Source: Porticoccus sp950063125 (GTDB lineage: Bacteria > Pseudomonadota > Gammaproteobacteria > Pseudomonadales > Porticoccaceae). From it: a stretch of 64,000 nucleotides of DNA. Each line of letters starts with the position of its first letter. The stretch's first letter is position 1. The notes under the pieces are model-generated. The model did not search any database. It saw only the letters and a program-made list of their open reading frames with translations, and was not told where the DNA came from. Positions 52,144 to 61,114 of the stretch are shown here, one piece after another. The stretch lies in NCBI RefSeq assembly GCF_963973895.1, contig NZ_CAXBBF010000001.1. One strand, 5' to 3'. The translations under genes were made by a program, and so were the position numbers.

Positions 52144-53721
52144 ATGACAACAATAGGTATCCCCAAAGAAATTTATCCCGACGAAAGGCGTGTTGCCGCC
52201 ACTCCTGCCTCCGTTCAAAAGCTGCTAAAGCTCGGCTATGAGGTATTGGTTCAGTCGGGAGCTGGCGAACCAGCGCACTATGATGATGAAGCCTACATCA
52301 ATGCCGGCGCGGCAATTGCTGTTGATGCGCCTGCGCTCTGGAGCCAGGCAGATTTTATTCTGAAAGTGCGTGCCCCTATGGAAAACGCCATGCTCAACAG
52401 GCATGAAGTTGACATGATGAAGCAGGGCGCTGGTCTGGCCAGCTACATCTGGCCGGCCCAAACCCCTGAACTGCTGGAGAAGTTTGCAGAAAAGAAGGCG
52501 ACGGTGTTCGCCATCGACAGCCTGCCCCGCATCAGTCGCGCGCAAAAAATGGATGCGTTGAGCGCCATGGCCAATGTCGCCGGTTATCGCGCCGTCATTG
52601 AAGCAGCCAACCACTTCGGCCGTTTTTTTACCGGCCAGGTGACGGCGGCCGGGAAGGTCCCCCCGGCCAAGATCATGGTGATTGGTGCCGGCGTGGCAGG
52701 CCTTGCTGCTGTTGGTACCGCCAACAGCATGGGTGCCATCGTGCGTGCCTTTGACACCCGTCTCGAAGTGAAGGAACAGGTGGAGAGCATGGGTGCCGAA
52801 TTCCTGGAACTGGATTTTGGCGATGAAGATGGCAGCGGTGGTGGCGGTTATGCCAAACAGATGAGCGATGAGTTCATCAAGGCTGAGATGGCACTGTTTG
52901 CCGAGCAGGCAGAAGAGGTGGATATCATTATCACCACTGCTCTGATTCCCGGCCGTCCGGCACCAAAACTGATTACCGCCGAGATGGTGGCTGCGATGAA
53001 GCCCGGCAGTGTGATTGTCGATCTGGCCTCGGAGCGGGGCGGTAATTGTGAACTCACCGAGCCGGGCAAGGTCGCTGTGCATCACGATGTGTCCATTATC
53101 GGTTATACCGATCTGCCCAGCCGCATGGCAAAGGTGTCCAGTGATCTCTATGCCAGCAATCTGACACACTTGATGAACGATCTGACGCCTGAGAAGGATG
53201 GTCAGCCCAGCGTTGATATGGAAGACACCGTCATTCGTGGACTCACGGTTGTTCACGATGGTGAAGTTACCTGGCCACCACCGAAAGTGGAGGTGGCGGT
53301 GAATACCGCGCCACCGCCGAGTACTGAAGAGCCATCACCCAAGGGTAACAAGGCCAAAGAGCCCTCCGTGATTGGCCGGTGGCTGGGCAAGGGGTTGCTG
53401 CTGCTGGTGACGGTGCTGGCGCTGCTGGGTATTGGTACCTACGCACCTCCGAGTTTCCTTACCCATTTTACGGTGTTTGTCCTGGCCTGCTTTATCGGCT
53501 GGCAGGTGATCTGGAATGTGACGGCGTCCCTCCACACCCCTCTGATGAGTGTGACCAATGCGATCAGTGGCATTATCGTCATCGGGGCGTTGCTGCACCT
53601 GGCGCAGTCTGAAAGCGGTGCAGTGGGCATCATGGCTTTTATCGCCGTGCTGATTGCTACCATCAATGTGGCCGGGGGCTTTCGGGTTACCCACCGCATG
53701 CTGAAAATGTTTCGCCGATAA
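52144..53721 (+). CDS. pntA: Proton-translocating transhydrogenase, alpha subunit
   Basis: Cytosolic and membrane part of the energy-linked NAD(P) transhydrogenase. The start is the ATG at 52144 (MTTIGIPKEIYP); the ATG at 52063 would add 27 residues. The NAD-binding Rossmann motif IGAGVAGLAAVGTANSMG lies near residue 180. The last 140 residues hold an acidic linker and four membrane helices, so this is the fused, E. coli-like PntA of about 525 residues, not the split PntAA/PntAB. pntB follows after 12 bases. Confidence 0.97.
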   Translation: MTTIGIPKEIYPDERRVAATPASVQKLLKLGYEVLVQSGAGEPAHYDDEAYINAGAAIAVDAPALWSQADFILKVRAPMENAMLNRHEVDMMKQGAGLASYIWPAQTPELLEKFAEKKATVFAIDSLPRISRAQKMDALSAMANVAGYRAVIEAANHFGRFFTGQVTAAGKVPPAKIMVIGAGVAGLAAVGTANSMGAIVRAFDTRLEVKEQVESMGAEFLELDFGDEDGSGGGGYAKQMSDEFIKAEMALFAEQAEEVDIIITTALIPGRPAPKLITAEMVAAMKPGSVIVDLASERGGNCELTEPGKVAVHHDVSIIGYTDLPSRMAKVSSDLYASNLTHLMNDLTPEKDGQPSVDMEDTVIRGLTVVHDGEVTWPPPKVEVAVNTAPPPSTEEPSPKGNKAKEPSVIGRWLGKGLLLLVTVLALLGIGTYAPPSFLTHFTVFVLACFIGWQVIWNVTASLHTPLMSVTNAISGIIVIGALLHLAQSESGAVGIMAFIAVLIATINVAGGFRVTHRMLKMFRR

Positions 53722-53733
53722 GGAGGGCACGCC

Positions 53734-55128
53734 ATGAGTCCAGGAATCGTCAGTGTGGCCTACGTAGTGGCCAGTATATTATTCATTCTCAGCCTCGGTG
53801 GTTTGAGTCATCAGGAGTCTGCTCGCCGCGGTAACTACTATGGTGTCGCCGGGATTCTGATTGCCGTTGGCGTCACCATAGCCAATGTCGGCACGGGCGA
53901 TATGGTCGCCATTCTGGTTGCGATCGTGCTCGGCAGCATTATTGGTATTTTTCTCGCCAACCGGGTCGAAATGACCCAGATGCCGCAATTGGTGGCCCTG
54001 CTGCACAGCTTTGTTGGGCTGGCTGCCGTGCTGGTGGGCTTCTCCGGTTATATCGAACCATTAATCGTGACCCACGGTGCAGAGCACACCATCAAGCTGG
54101 TCGAGATATTTCTCGGCATTTTCATCGGTGCGGTAACCTTTACCGGCTCGCTGATCGCCTGCGGCAAGCTGGATGGCCGTGTATCCAGCAAAGCATTGAC
54201 CCTGCCGGGTCGTCACCTGATGAATCTGGTGGCACTGGCCATTACCGTGGCACTGGGGATCATGTTTGTCGGCGCCGACAGTCACTGGGCCGGATTGCTG
54301 GCACTGATCATCATGACCATCATCGCCAGTGTGCTGGGTGTCCACCTGATTATGGCTATCGGTGGTGCCGATATGCCGGTGGTGGTTTCCATGCTCAATA
54401 GCTACTCGGGTTGGGCTGCCGCCTCGATCGGTTTCATGCTGGGCAACGACCTGTTGATTGTGACCGGCGCACTCGTGGGCAGCAGTGGTGCCATCCTCAG
54501 TTACATTATGTGTCGCGCCATGAATCGCTCCTTTATCAGCGTGATTCTCGGTGGCTTTGGCCAAACGACCAGTAGCAGTAGTGCGTTGACGGGTGATGAA
54601 AGTGTTCAGGAAACCTCCGTCGATGAGCTCGCCGAGGAACTCTTGTCGTCGGATTCGGTAATTATCGTGCCCGGCTACGGCATGGCAGTGGCCCAGGCGC
54701 AGAATGCGGTGGGCGACATTACCAAGCTGTTGCGTGAGAAGGGGACTACGGTGCGGTTTGGTATCCACCCGGTGGCAGGTCGATTGCCGGGGCACATGAA
54801 TGTGTTGCTGGCAGAGGCCCACGTTCCCTATGACATCGTGCTGGAGATGGACGAGATCAACGAAGACTTTCCTTCAACAGACGTGGTGCTGGTAATCGGT
54901 GCCAATGACACCGTCAACCCGGCCGCTGCCGAGGACCCGGGTAGCCCCATCGCGGGTATGCCGGTTCTCGAAGTCTGGAAATCCCGTCAGGTAGTGATAC
55001 TGAAACGCGGTATGGCAACCGGCTATTCCGGTGTGGAGAATCCCCTGTTCTACAAGGACAACACCCGGATGTTATTTGGTGATGCCAAGGAAACCGTGGA
55101 TAAGTTGCTGGGTGCACTGCGCTCATGA
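53734..55128 (+). CDS. pntB: Proton-translocating transhydrogenase, beta subunit
   Basis: Membrane and NADP-binding part of the same enzyme, 464 residues. The first 270 residues are hydrophobic helices (MSPGIVSVAYVVASILFILSLGG), and the C-terminal domain binds NADP through PGYGMAVAQAQ, then GIHPVAGRLPGHMNVLLAEA, DEINEDF and VIGANDTVNPAA. Complex with PntA, it uses the proton gradient to make NADPH from NADH. The start has GGAGG upstream. Confidence 0.98.
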   Translation: MSPGIVSVAYVVASILFILSLGGLSHQESARRGNYYGVAGILIAVGVTIANVGTGDMVAILVAIVLGSIIGIFLANRVEMTQMPQLVALLHSFVGLAAVLVGFSGYIEPLIVTHGAEHTIKLVEIFLGIFIGAVTFTGSLIACGKLDGRVSSKALTLPGRHLMNLVALAITVALGIMFVGADSHWAGLLALIIMTIIASVLGVHLIMAIGGADMPVVVSMLNSYSGWAAASIGFMLGNDLLIVTGALVGSSGAILSYIMCRAMNRSFISVILGGFGQTTSSSSALTGDESVQETSVDELAEELLSSDSVIIVPGYGMAVAQAQNAVGDITKLLREKGTTVRFGIHPVAGRLPGHMNVLLAEAHVPYDIVLEMDEINEDFPSTDVVLVIGANDTVNPAAAEDPGSPIAGMPVLEVWKSRQVVILKRGMATGYSGVENPLFYKDNTRMLFGDAKETVDKLLGALRS

Positions 55129-55146
55129 CCCGGCGGCTTTGACAAC

Positions 55147-55171
55147 AAGCGGTCTGCGTCGCAGACCGCTT
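55147..55171 (+). terminator. Perfect palindrome after pntB
   Basis: AAGCGGTCTGCG and CGCAGACCGCTT form a perfect 12+1+12 inverted repeat 18 bases after the pntB stop. No T run follows, so it may stop transcription only partially, or stabilise the pntAB message 3' end. Confidence 0.5.
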
Positions 55172-55342
55172 CAATCAATGCACATCGTTGCGCTCATTAC
55201 CGCGCTCAGGCATTTAATGAACAGAAAATCGATGACTGACAGGTGCCTCCTGTTTGCCAGGTGTCGCTCATTCTGGATAACATGCTGATCAACAATCGGG
55301 ACCTCTCCCCGCCATTTTTTGGGCATATAATTTGATGAATTT

Positions 55343-57127
55343 ATGAAGCAGCATATCGGCGTGGTACAAACGATCCCCGATTTCCAGTCTGAGCTGGAGG
55401 TGCTGGCCGGGAGGCTTCAGGAAGGCCAGCCGGAAATACCTTCAGCCATTCTGGTACAGCTCTTCTTTTCTTCCGATAACCTTGAGTGGATAAATCAGGT
55501 AACTGACGCTGTGCTGACCGTCATGCCCGAGGCGATTGTCGTCGGTGCGACCACAGATGGCGAGATTGCCAACGGCAAGACACTGACCAATAGTACCGTC
55601 TTCTCCATTTCCGTTTTTGCAAAAACCACCCTGCGGGTGGTTGCCGATACCTGCCTTCCCGGAGAGGAGCTGGCGCTCGGGGAAGAACTGCGAGACCAGC
55701 TGCTCAAGCAGGAGCAGCAGATTGCCGGTGTGCTTTTCCTGGCGACGCCCCTGTCAATCAATGTCAGCAGGTTGCTGGATGGACTGGCCTCTGGTGGCAT
55801 CAATTTCCCCCTGTTCGGCGGCGGTGCAGGCGATTATGCCGTCATGGAACACAGCCTTGTTATTGCCAACCGTCAGACCATTGACTGTGGGGCGGTGGTG
55901 GTTGCCCTGGTCAGCGACGATCTGGTTGTCAAGGAATATACCTATTCTGGCTGGATGCCGCTGACCAGGGAAATGACCATTACCGCCACAAAGAATGACA
56001 GGATTGCCACCGAGATTGATGGTCGGCCTGCCTATGACGTGTACAGCGGTTATCTGGGTATCGAGAACGATCAGCAATTTTTCCTCAACTCCCTGGAATT
56101 CCCGTTTCTGGTGAAGCGCGATAACGAACTGCTTGGCCGCACGCCCATGAAGACAACCGAGGACGGCGGGATACATTTCATTGCTGATGTTAGACCCGGT
56201 GATAAATTTCGTATCGGTTATGGTGATCCCAAAGAAATTATTGCCCACGCCAAACATGTTCGTGATGAGCTGGGCGAATTTTGTCCCGAGGCTATTTTTC
56301 TCTATACCTGCTGCTGCAGGCGCTTTCTGATGCAAAATGACGTTGAAATGGAAACGCTGCCATTTGAAGAAGTCGCACCAACCGCCGGTTTCTATACCTA
56401 TGGTGAATTCCTGGGTAAGGGCAGTCACATCAGCCATTACAACTCCACCATGTTGGTGGTGGGTATGCGGGAGGGGGAGCCGAAACAACCGGTGACGGAT
56501 AACGTTATCCGTCAGAAACCTGGGGCCGATCTGGCCGAGAAACCCGACCTGTACAAAAATCAGCACATCCGTGTGGTAACCCAGCTCATTCACTTCATCG
56601 AAACCATCACTGCCGAACTTGAAGATCGAAACAGGGAGCTGATGCAGCTGGCGGTGACGGATAAGCTGACCGGCTTGTTCAATCGGGCCAAACTTGATCA
56701 GGTACTGGATGAAGAGATTGTCCGCCACAACCGTTATGGCACGGAATTCTGCGTCATCATGGCGGACATCGATGACTTCAAGATGATCAACGACACCTTC
56801 GGTCATCACAAGGGCGATGCTGCGCTGATGGCATTTTCGGACATTCTTCGGCACAGCATTCGTGTCAATGACACGGCCGGTCGCTGGGGTGGAGAAGAGT
56901 TCCTGATTGTTCTGCCGCACACCTCGGTCGATGCGGCCGCACAGACCGCTGAAAAGATCCGCACACTTGTGGCGAGCGGTGATTATGGTGAGGTTAAAAC
57001 CGTCACAGCCAGTTTTGGTGTGCTGGCGCACAAGCCCGGTGAAACCGTGGACGACCTGTTGTTGCGAGCGGACATGGCACTGTACGCAGCGAAGCGTAAA
57101 GGCCGCAATGCGGTGGTCAGCCAATAG
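55343..57127 (+). CDS. FIST-domain sensor diguanylate cyclase
   Basis: A cytosolic 594-residue signalling protein. Residues about 30-220 resemble the FIST N domain and about 225-370 the FIST C domain, which are thought to sense small molecules such as amino acids. A linker follows, then a GGDEF domain with GGEEF at 516-520 and DIDDFKMINDTFGHHKGD, so it should make c-di-GMP. The I-site RVND (507-510) is five residues before GGEEF and gives product inhibition. No membrane helices are seen. The start at 55343 has no strong ribosome site but fits the conserved beginning. Confidence 0.9.
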   Translation: MKQHIGVVQTIPDFQSELEVLAGRLQEGQPEIPSAILVQLFFSSDNLEWINQVTDAVLTVMPEAIVVGATTDGEIANGKTLTNSTVFSISVFAKTTLRVVADTCLPGEELALGEELRDQLLKQEQQIAGVLFLATPLSINVSRLLDGLASGGINFPLFGGGAGDYAVMEHSLVIANRQTIDCGAVVVALVSDDLVVKEYTYSGWMPLTREMTITATKNDRIATEIDGRPAYDVYSGYLGIENDQQFFLNSLEFPFLVKRDNELLGRTPMKTTEDGGIHFIADVRPGDKFRIGYGDPKEIIAHAKHVRDELGEFCPEAIFLYTCCCRRFLMQNDVEMETLPFEEVAPTAGFYTYGEFLGKGSHISHYNSTMLVVGMREGEPKQPVTDNVIRQKPGADLAEKPDLYKNQHIRVVTQLIHFIETITAELEDRNRELMQLAVTDKLTGLFNRAKLDQVLDEEIVRHNRYGTEFCVIMADIDDFKMINDTFGHHKGDAALMAFSDILRHSIRVNDTAGRWGGEEFLIVLPHTSVDAAAQTAEKIRTLVASGDYGEVKTVTASFGVLAHKPGETVDDLLLRADMALYAAKRKGRNAVVSQ

Positions 57128-57159
57128 AAATTGCTCGATCTATTGCCCGGTTTTTTCCA

Positions 57160-57582
57160 TCAGATAGCCAGATAACCCATTATCACCACTGCATATCGCA
57201 GGCCTTTCCCCGTGGCCACCAGAATAAAAAAAGTGCTGGCGGGGACTTTCATCAGACCGCCGATCACCGTCAGGGCATCGCCGCCTATCGGCAGCCAGGT
57301 CATCAGCAGACTCCATTTTCCGTAACGGTTGAACCAGTTTTGTGCCCGCTCTATATCCCGCTTGCGGGTGTTAAACCAGCGGCGTTTCGAGTAGTCCCCC
57401 AAACGCAGCCCGATCCACCAGTTAACCCCTGCACCCAGGGTATTGCCAGTGGTTGCGAACAGCCACAGCAGCAGAGGGTCGAGTCCATCCCGTAGCTGTG
57501 CGACCAACAGAATCTCGGAATAAAAAGGCAGTAGGGTGGCCGCACCAAAAGCGACGGCACAAAGCAATAAATAATCTGTCAT
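57160..57582 (-). CDS. YqaA-family membrane protein (DedA-like)
   Basis: A small inner-membrane protein of 140 residues in the DedA/SNARE-associated superfamily, closest to YqaA. It has several hydrophobic helices: MTDYLLLCAVAFGAATLLPF, then FATTGNTLGAGVNWWIGLRLGD, then WLPIGGDALTVIGGLMKVP. The GNTLGA and GGDALTV blocks are typical. Its role is probably lipid or envelope homeostasis. It follows a 252-base gap after the CIA30 gene on the same strand and is probably separate from that operon. Confidence 0.85.
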   Translation of the reverse strand: MTDYLLLCAVAFGAATLLPFYSEILLVAQLRDGLDPLLLWLFATTGNTLGAGVNWWIGLRLGDYSKRRWFNTRKRDIERAQNWFNRYGKWSLLMTWLPIGGDALTVIGGLMKVPASTFFILVATGKGLRYAVVIMGYLAI

Positions 57583-57834
57583 GGGGTTACCGGAGACCAG
57601 TCAGTCATGGGGGAGGGACCTGCTTGACCATGGGTAAAAGGAATGCCGGTGAGCATAAAGACTATAGGGGTTCGCTTCAAACAGGTACTGCAAACAATAA
57701 CAAGTTAAGCGCCTAGAAGTATTTTGGTCGACGCTACGTCTGGATGACACAGTAACGGGGCGGATGCACGCCAAAATGAAACCTTGGCGAAATTTGAACA
57801 GCGCTGAGTCCTGCGGTTTTCAGCTGTTAGGAGT

Positions 57835-58350
57835 TCAGTAAAACCGCAGGGCCGATAGCGCGAGATCCGCTTCGAAGGCGCGCCCGATAGCCACAAGGCC
57901 TATCCGTTTCAGGTTACGGAGATTGAGCGGCGTCTCGGTGCGATGGGCAACGAAGTCATTGAACGGCAACCTGAGGGTTTGCCATTCCGGTTTGACCTTG
58001 AAGGGCTGACGGTAAGACTGCCAGGGTCTGCTCAGTTCGGTGGTTCTCAGGTGAACGGCATACTCTTCCGCCGGACCGCAGACATCCAGTTCGATGCCCT
58101 GCCACGCGCTACCGTCCACGGCTGTTTGGTCGGTGGATAAATCCAGTGCCATCTGCAGAAACCCGCCGTTATTCTCGAGGCTCACCCGGCCGCGCATGCG
58201 CAATGCCAAACGGTTGCCGATAGTTTCACGGGTCAGGGTGCCTTCCGACAGCCCACCCATCACACCGTCGGTGACCAGCCGCCACCGGCATGCATTGCTG
58301 TCGGCGGGGCGATCTGATTCAAGGCTGTCAAAAATAACGGAGGAGGCCAT
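57835..58350 (-). CDS. CIA30-family protein
   Basis: A cytosolic protein of 171 residues with the CIA30 (complex I intermediate-associated protein 30) jelly-roll fold. Matching blocks are DGVMGGLSEG, FLQMALDLSTDQ, GIELDVCGPAEEYAVHLRT, RPWQSYRQPF and LPFNDF, ending IGLVAIGRAF. The family is related to carbohydrate-binding modules, and its bacterial role is unknown. It starts five bases after the nucleotidyltransferase stop on the same strand, so it may be the last gene of the kinase-exporter operon. Whether it belongs to that pathway is inferred from position only. Confidence 0.85.
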   Translation of the reverse strand: MASSVIFDSLESDRPADSNACRWRLVTDGVMGGLSEGTLTRETIGNRLALRMRGRVSLENNGGFLQMALDLSTDQTAVDGSAWQGIELDVCGPAEEYAVHLRTTELSRPWQSYRQPFKVKPEWQTLRLPFNDFVAHRTETPLNLRNLKRIGLVAIGRAFEADLALSALRFY

Positions 58351-58355
58351 GACTA

Positions 58356-59465
58356 TTATCGATCCTTTTTACTCGTTTGAGGTGCCGGTTTGGGAACAGC
58401 CATGAAGACCAGATAAACCAATGCCAGAACGACTGTCGCGGCAGAAAAATTTGCTAGGCGGCGGTAGGTTGGGCGATCTGGAAAACGGTGGCAGATTACT
58501 GTGTAGCGCCCAGCGATTGTCTCTTTAAGCCATTTGGCCGAGAGTGGTCTGGCGTCGGAAAACCTGGGAATCCGGCCTCGAGAAGGGCTGTTTTCGGCGG
58601 CTGTGGTGATGGTCTGTGGTAGGTCTATGCCGTAATTGGCGGCAATGTTGATGCCGACCAAAAAAAGCGTTTCTTTCTTGTCGGCAATTGCAAGTTCGTG
58701 TGCTTCCTGCCAATCCTGTGCCGTGAGGCTTTTCGACATCTTAGCCAGGTCGACAAGCCAGTTCAGGTTGTCTTCGAAGTTACCCATGACCGCATGTAGA
58801 ACCACCATGAATAGTTCGATGGGTCTGGCCGGTTTTAACAATCCGGTTGCTGTTGAATGTGCTGGTTGGACCCAGGCCAGTTGCGTAAGCCGGTCGGATG
58901 TATAGCTGCCCAGGCGACGGTGCAGATCGAGCTTCACATCACTCTGGGGGTGAACAAGTTGGACGCCGTGGTTCGGATCCAGGCCAAAAAAGCGATGAAC
59001 AGTGCCTTTCCTCTCCAAGTCGGCATACTCATGCGCCCAACCATTCTGCAGTAGCAACTTCAGCGCGCGGGCATGGTGTTCTGGGGCCACCAAAAGATCC
59101 ATGTCGGCCATCGACCGCAGGGTCCGTTGGGGGTAGTAGTCAGCCAGGCCGACCCCCTTCAAAGCCATGACAGGTATAGCCTGCTGGGCAAACAGGTTGA
59201 CTACTTTTTCTAACTGATGGGTGCGATGTTGATACGCTATCCACCAGTATTGATAAAGTATTTTGAGACGAGCCTGGTGGATTGATGACAGACCAAAGCG
59301 CTGTGTCTGGTGATGGATCAGTGGCGACAGGCGCATAATACCGAAACTCATGGTATCGATGACGATCGTCTGATCCCAGGCATCCAGTAGCTCGCCTGCA
59401 GTGACCGCATCCTCAGCCAGACAGAGTTTTAGTGAAAGCTCTTCAATAGATAGCGTTGTCAGCAT
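58356..59465 (-). CDS. Nucleotidyltransferase-family protein (PF14907 type)
   Basis: A 369-residue protein with the nucleotidyltransferase fold of the PF14907 group. The motif ALKGVGLADYYP at residues 101-112 and the acidic DMDLLV at 121-126 match the G-x-D..D-x-D-type active site, followed by a His-rich stretch (HPQSDVKLDLHRRL). A hydrophobic segment near 336-356 may tether it to the membrane. In lasso-peptide clusters with a kinase this family is the N protein (for example PsmN), reported to add further groups to the phosphorylated peptide. It overlaps the ABC transporter stop by seven bases, so the two are coupled. The substrate here is unknown. Confidence 0.8.
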   Translation of the reverse strand: MLTTLSIEELSLKLCLAEDAVTAGELLDAWDQTIVIDTMSFGIMRLSPLIHHQTQRFGLSSIHQARLKILYQYWWIAYQHRTHQLEKVVNLFAQQAIPVMALKGVGLADYYPQRTLRSMADMDLLVAPEHHARALKLLLQNGWAHEYADLERKGTVHRFFGLDPNHGVQLVHPQSDVKLDLHRRLGSYTSDRLTQLAWVQPAHSTATGLLKPARPIELFMVVLHAVMGNFEDNLNWLVDLAKMSKSLTAQDWQEAHELAIADKKETLFLVGINIAANYGIDLPQTITTAAENSPSRGRIPRFSDARPLSAKWLKETIAGRYTVICHRFPDRPTYRRLANFSAATVVLALVYLVFMAVPKPAPQTSKKDR

Positions 59466-61114
59466 GGTGTGAACTTTATGGTCTGATCGGCAATGTCATC
59501 AAATTCGTCAAGGTGGCTGATGATAATGATGATTTTGTCATCTTTTAACTGCGCGATAGTACGCTTTAGTAAATTGATGGATGTGCGATCGAGGTGATTG
59601 GTGGGCTCATCGAGAACCAGTAGTGTATGGTTCGTATAGAGCTCGCGGAGCAGTGCAATTCGCCGGGCTTCTCCCCCCGATAACGCACCGCCACATTCGC
59701 CAACCTGATAGTTTTCCGGGTCCTTCAGCACCGGTAACAGCTGCCGTTTCAGTTCGGGGTCGCCGTCACTCCATTGCTGTTCTGCCGCAGGGTGGCCGAA
59801 CAGTACATTGTCTTTGATCGTGCCGCCGAACAGGGTCACATGCTGATCAATCAAGGCTGTTTGATGGCGCCACAGGGACAGTTCCGGCCAGGGTGTTGGC
59901 ACACCGTTAATACACAGCTCACCGGCATTGGGCGTTAAATGGCCCAGCAGAATACGGGCCATGGTGGATTTCCCCGCGCCATTTTCACCTTTCCACAGAT
60001 AAATATTGCCCTGCTCGAGACCGAGCGATGTGTTTTTGATGACTGGCTTATCGGGATAGCTGAAGCAAACGTTGCTCAGGACAATCGACTTTAGCGGTTC
60101 TGTGGCACACGAATAGGCGTTTTCGTGCTCGCGGTCTGACTTTGTGGGTTTTAGCTCGGAGGGCAACCTGAAAAATCTGTCGAGGGTTATAGCTGCCTCT
60201 TGCGCATCCATAAAGCTGAAAAGTGCGGTGCTTAGCGGTTGTATATGGCTTTGGATAATGCTCAGCAGGAACAGCACAAGCACAAACTCCTGAGCGCTGA
60301 GTTCACCACTTTGTATGAGATAAACGCCAAGAAAAAGGGTGGCTACGCGGAGTACGTTGCCGGACCAGTTAAGCCATGACTTCCAGAATAATTGCTCTCG
60401 CAGCATACGAGTGTTATCGGAGAGAAACTCGCGGGTATGGTCGTGGTGCTGCGCGGCGGTATCGGCTACCCCGCGACCCATTTTGAATAATTCAAACTTG
60501 TCCAGCAGGGCGACTGCCCAGCCATGTTGCCGGCGCCAGGCCGCCTGAAAGGCGACCAGCAGCGGCCGTGTTTTTTGTTTGGTGGTAATACCCAGCAGCG
60601 CAATCAGGCCCATGCCGACCAGACAAAATATCACCATGGTTGTACTGAGCCATGCGATAAAGCCCAGCATCGCAAGCACAATAATTGTGCTGATCAGCAC
60701 CGAGTCCAGCAGTTTGCTGATTCCCTGGCGAATACGCCAGAAGTCGGACATCAACAGATCGTACAAATACGCGCGTTTGGATTGTTTAAAGGCCAGCCAC
60801 TGCAAACCGGCCAGTTGACGATAGAGTTTGTCGCTCAGCCTGAGGCAGGCCGCATCAATGATTGCGAAGTTATAAAACGCCTGGCGCCACGCCAGCCATT
60901 GCGCGAGCGAAAACACAACGACAATACCGGCTATTTCAACAAAAAATGGGCCATCGAAGGCTGTTGGCAGCGGCTGGATGGCACGATAGATCAACAGGGG
61001 CCAGCCAATCGATAAGCCCGTCTGGAGCAGGCCCAAGAACAGGCTGCGGTAGAGTTGCCCGTTGGGAATGGCGCGCAACACAGACAACGGTGTAAAGCGA
61101 AATGAGTCAGTCAT
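59459..61114 (-). CDS. ABC exporter with fused membrane and ATPase domains
   Basis: A 551-residue half-transporter: about five to six membrane helices in the first 310 residues, then an ATPase domain. Walker A is GENGAGKST at 376-384, the signature LSGGE at 478-482, Walker B LLVLDEP at 498-504, and a switch His at 534. There is no C39 peptidase domain, so leader removal is not done by this protein. It should act as a homodimer exporting a hydrophobic or peptide product. It overlaps the nucleotidyltransferase and GT2 genes on both sides, so its cargo is probably the product of this operon. Confidence 0.87.
   Translation of the reverse strand: MTDSFRFTPLSVLRAIPNGQLYRSLFLGLLQTGLSIGWPLLIYRAIQPLPTAFDGPFFVEIAGIVVVFSLAQWLAWRQAFYNFAIIDAACLRLSDKLYRQLAGLQWLAFKQSKRAYLYDLLMSDFWRIRQGISKLLDSVLISTIIVLAMLGFIAWLSTTMVIFCLVGMGLIALLGITTKQKTRPLLVAFQAAWRRQHGWAVALLDKFELFKMGRGVADTAAQHHDHTREFLSDNTRMLREQLFWKSWLNWSGNVLRVATLFLGVYLIQSGELSAQEFVLVLFLLSIIQSHIQPLSTALFSFMDAQEAAITLDRFFRLPSELKPTKSDREHENAYSCATEPLKSIVLSNVCFSYPDKPVIKNTSLGLEQGNIYLWKGENGAGKSTMARILLGHLTPNAGELCINGVPTPWPELSLWRHQTALIDQHVTLFGGTIKDNVLFGHPAAEQQWSDGDPELKRQLLPVLKDPENYQVGECGGALSGGEARRIALLRELYTNHTLLVLDEPTNHLDRTSINLLKRTIAQLKDDKIIIIISHLDEFDDIADQTIKFTPC

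Noticed and set aside
55754..57124. 456-codon antisense frame opposite the FIST-GGDEF gene
   Set aside because: Long antisense frames are common opposite GC-rich genes; there is no ribosome site and its composition is rich in His and Gln, unlike neighbours.
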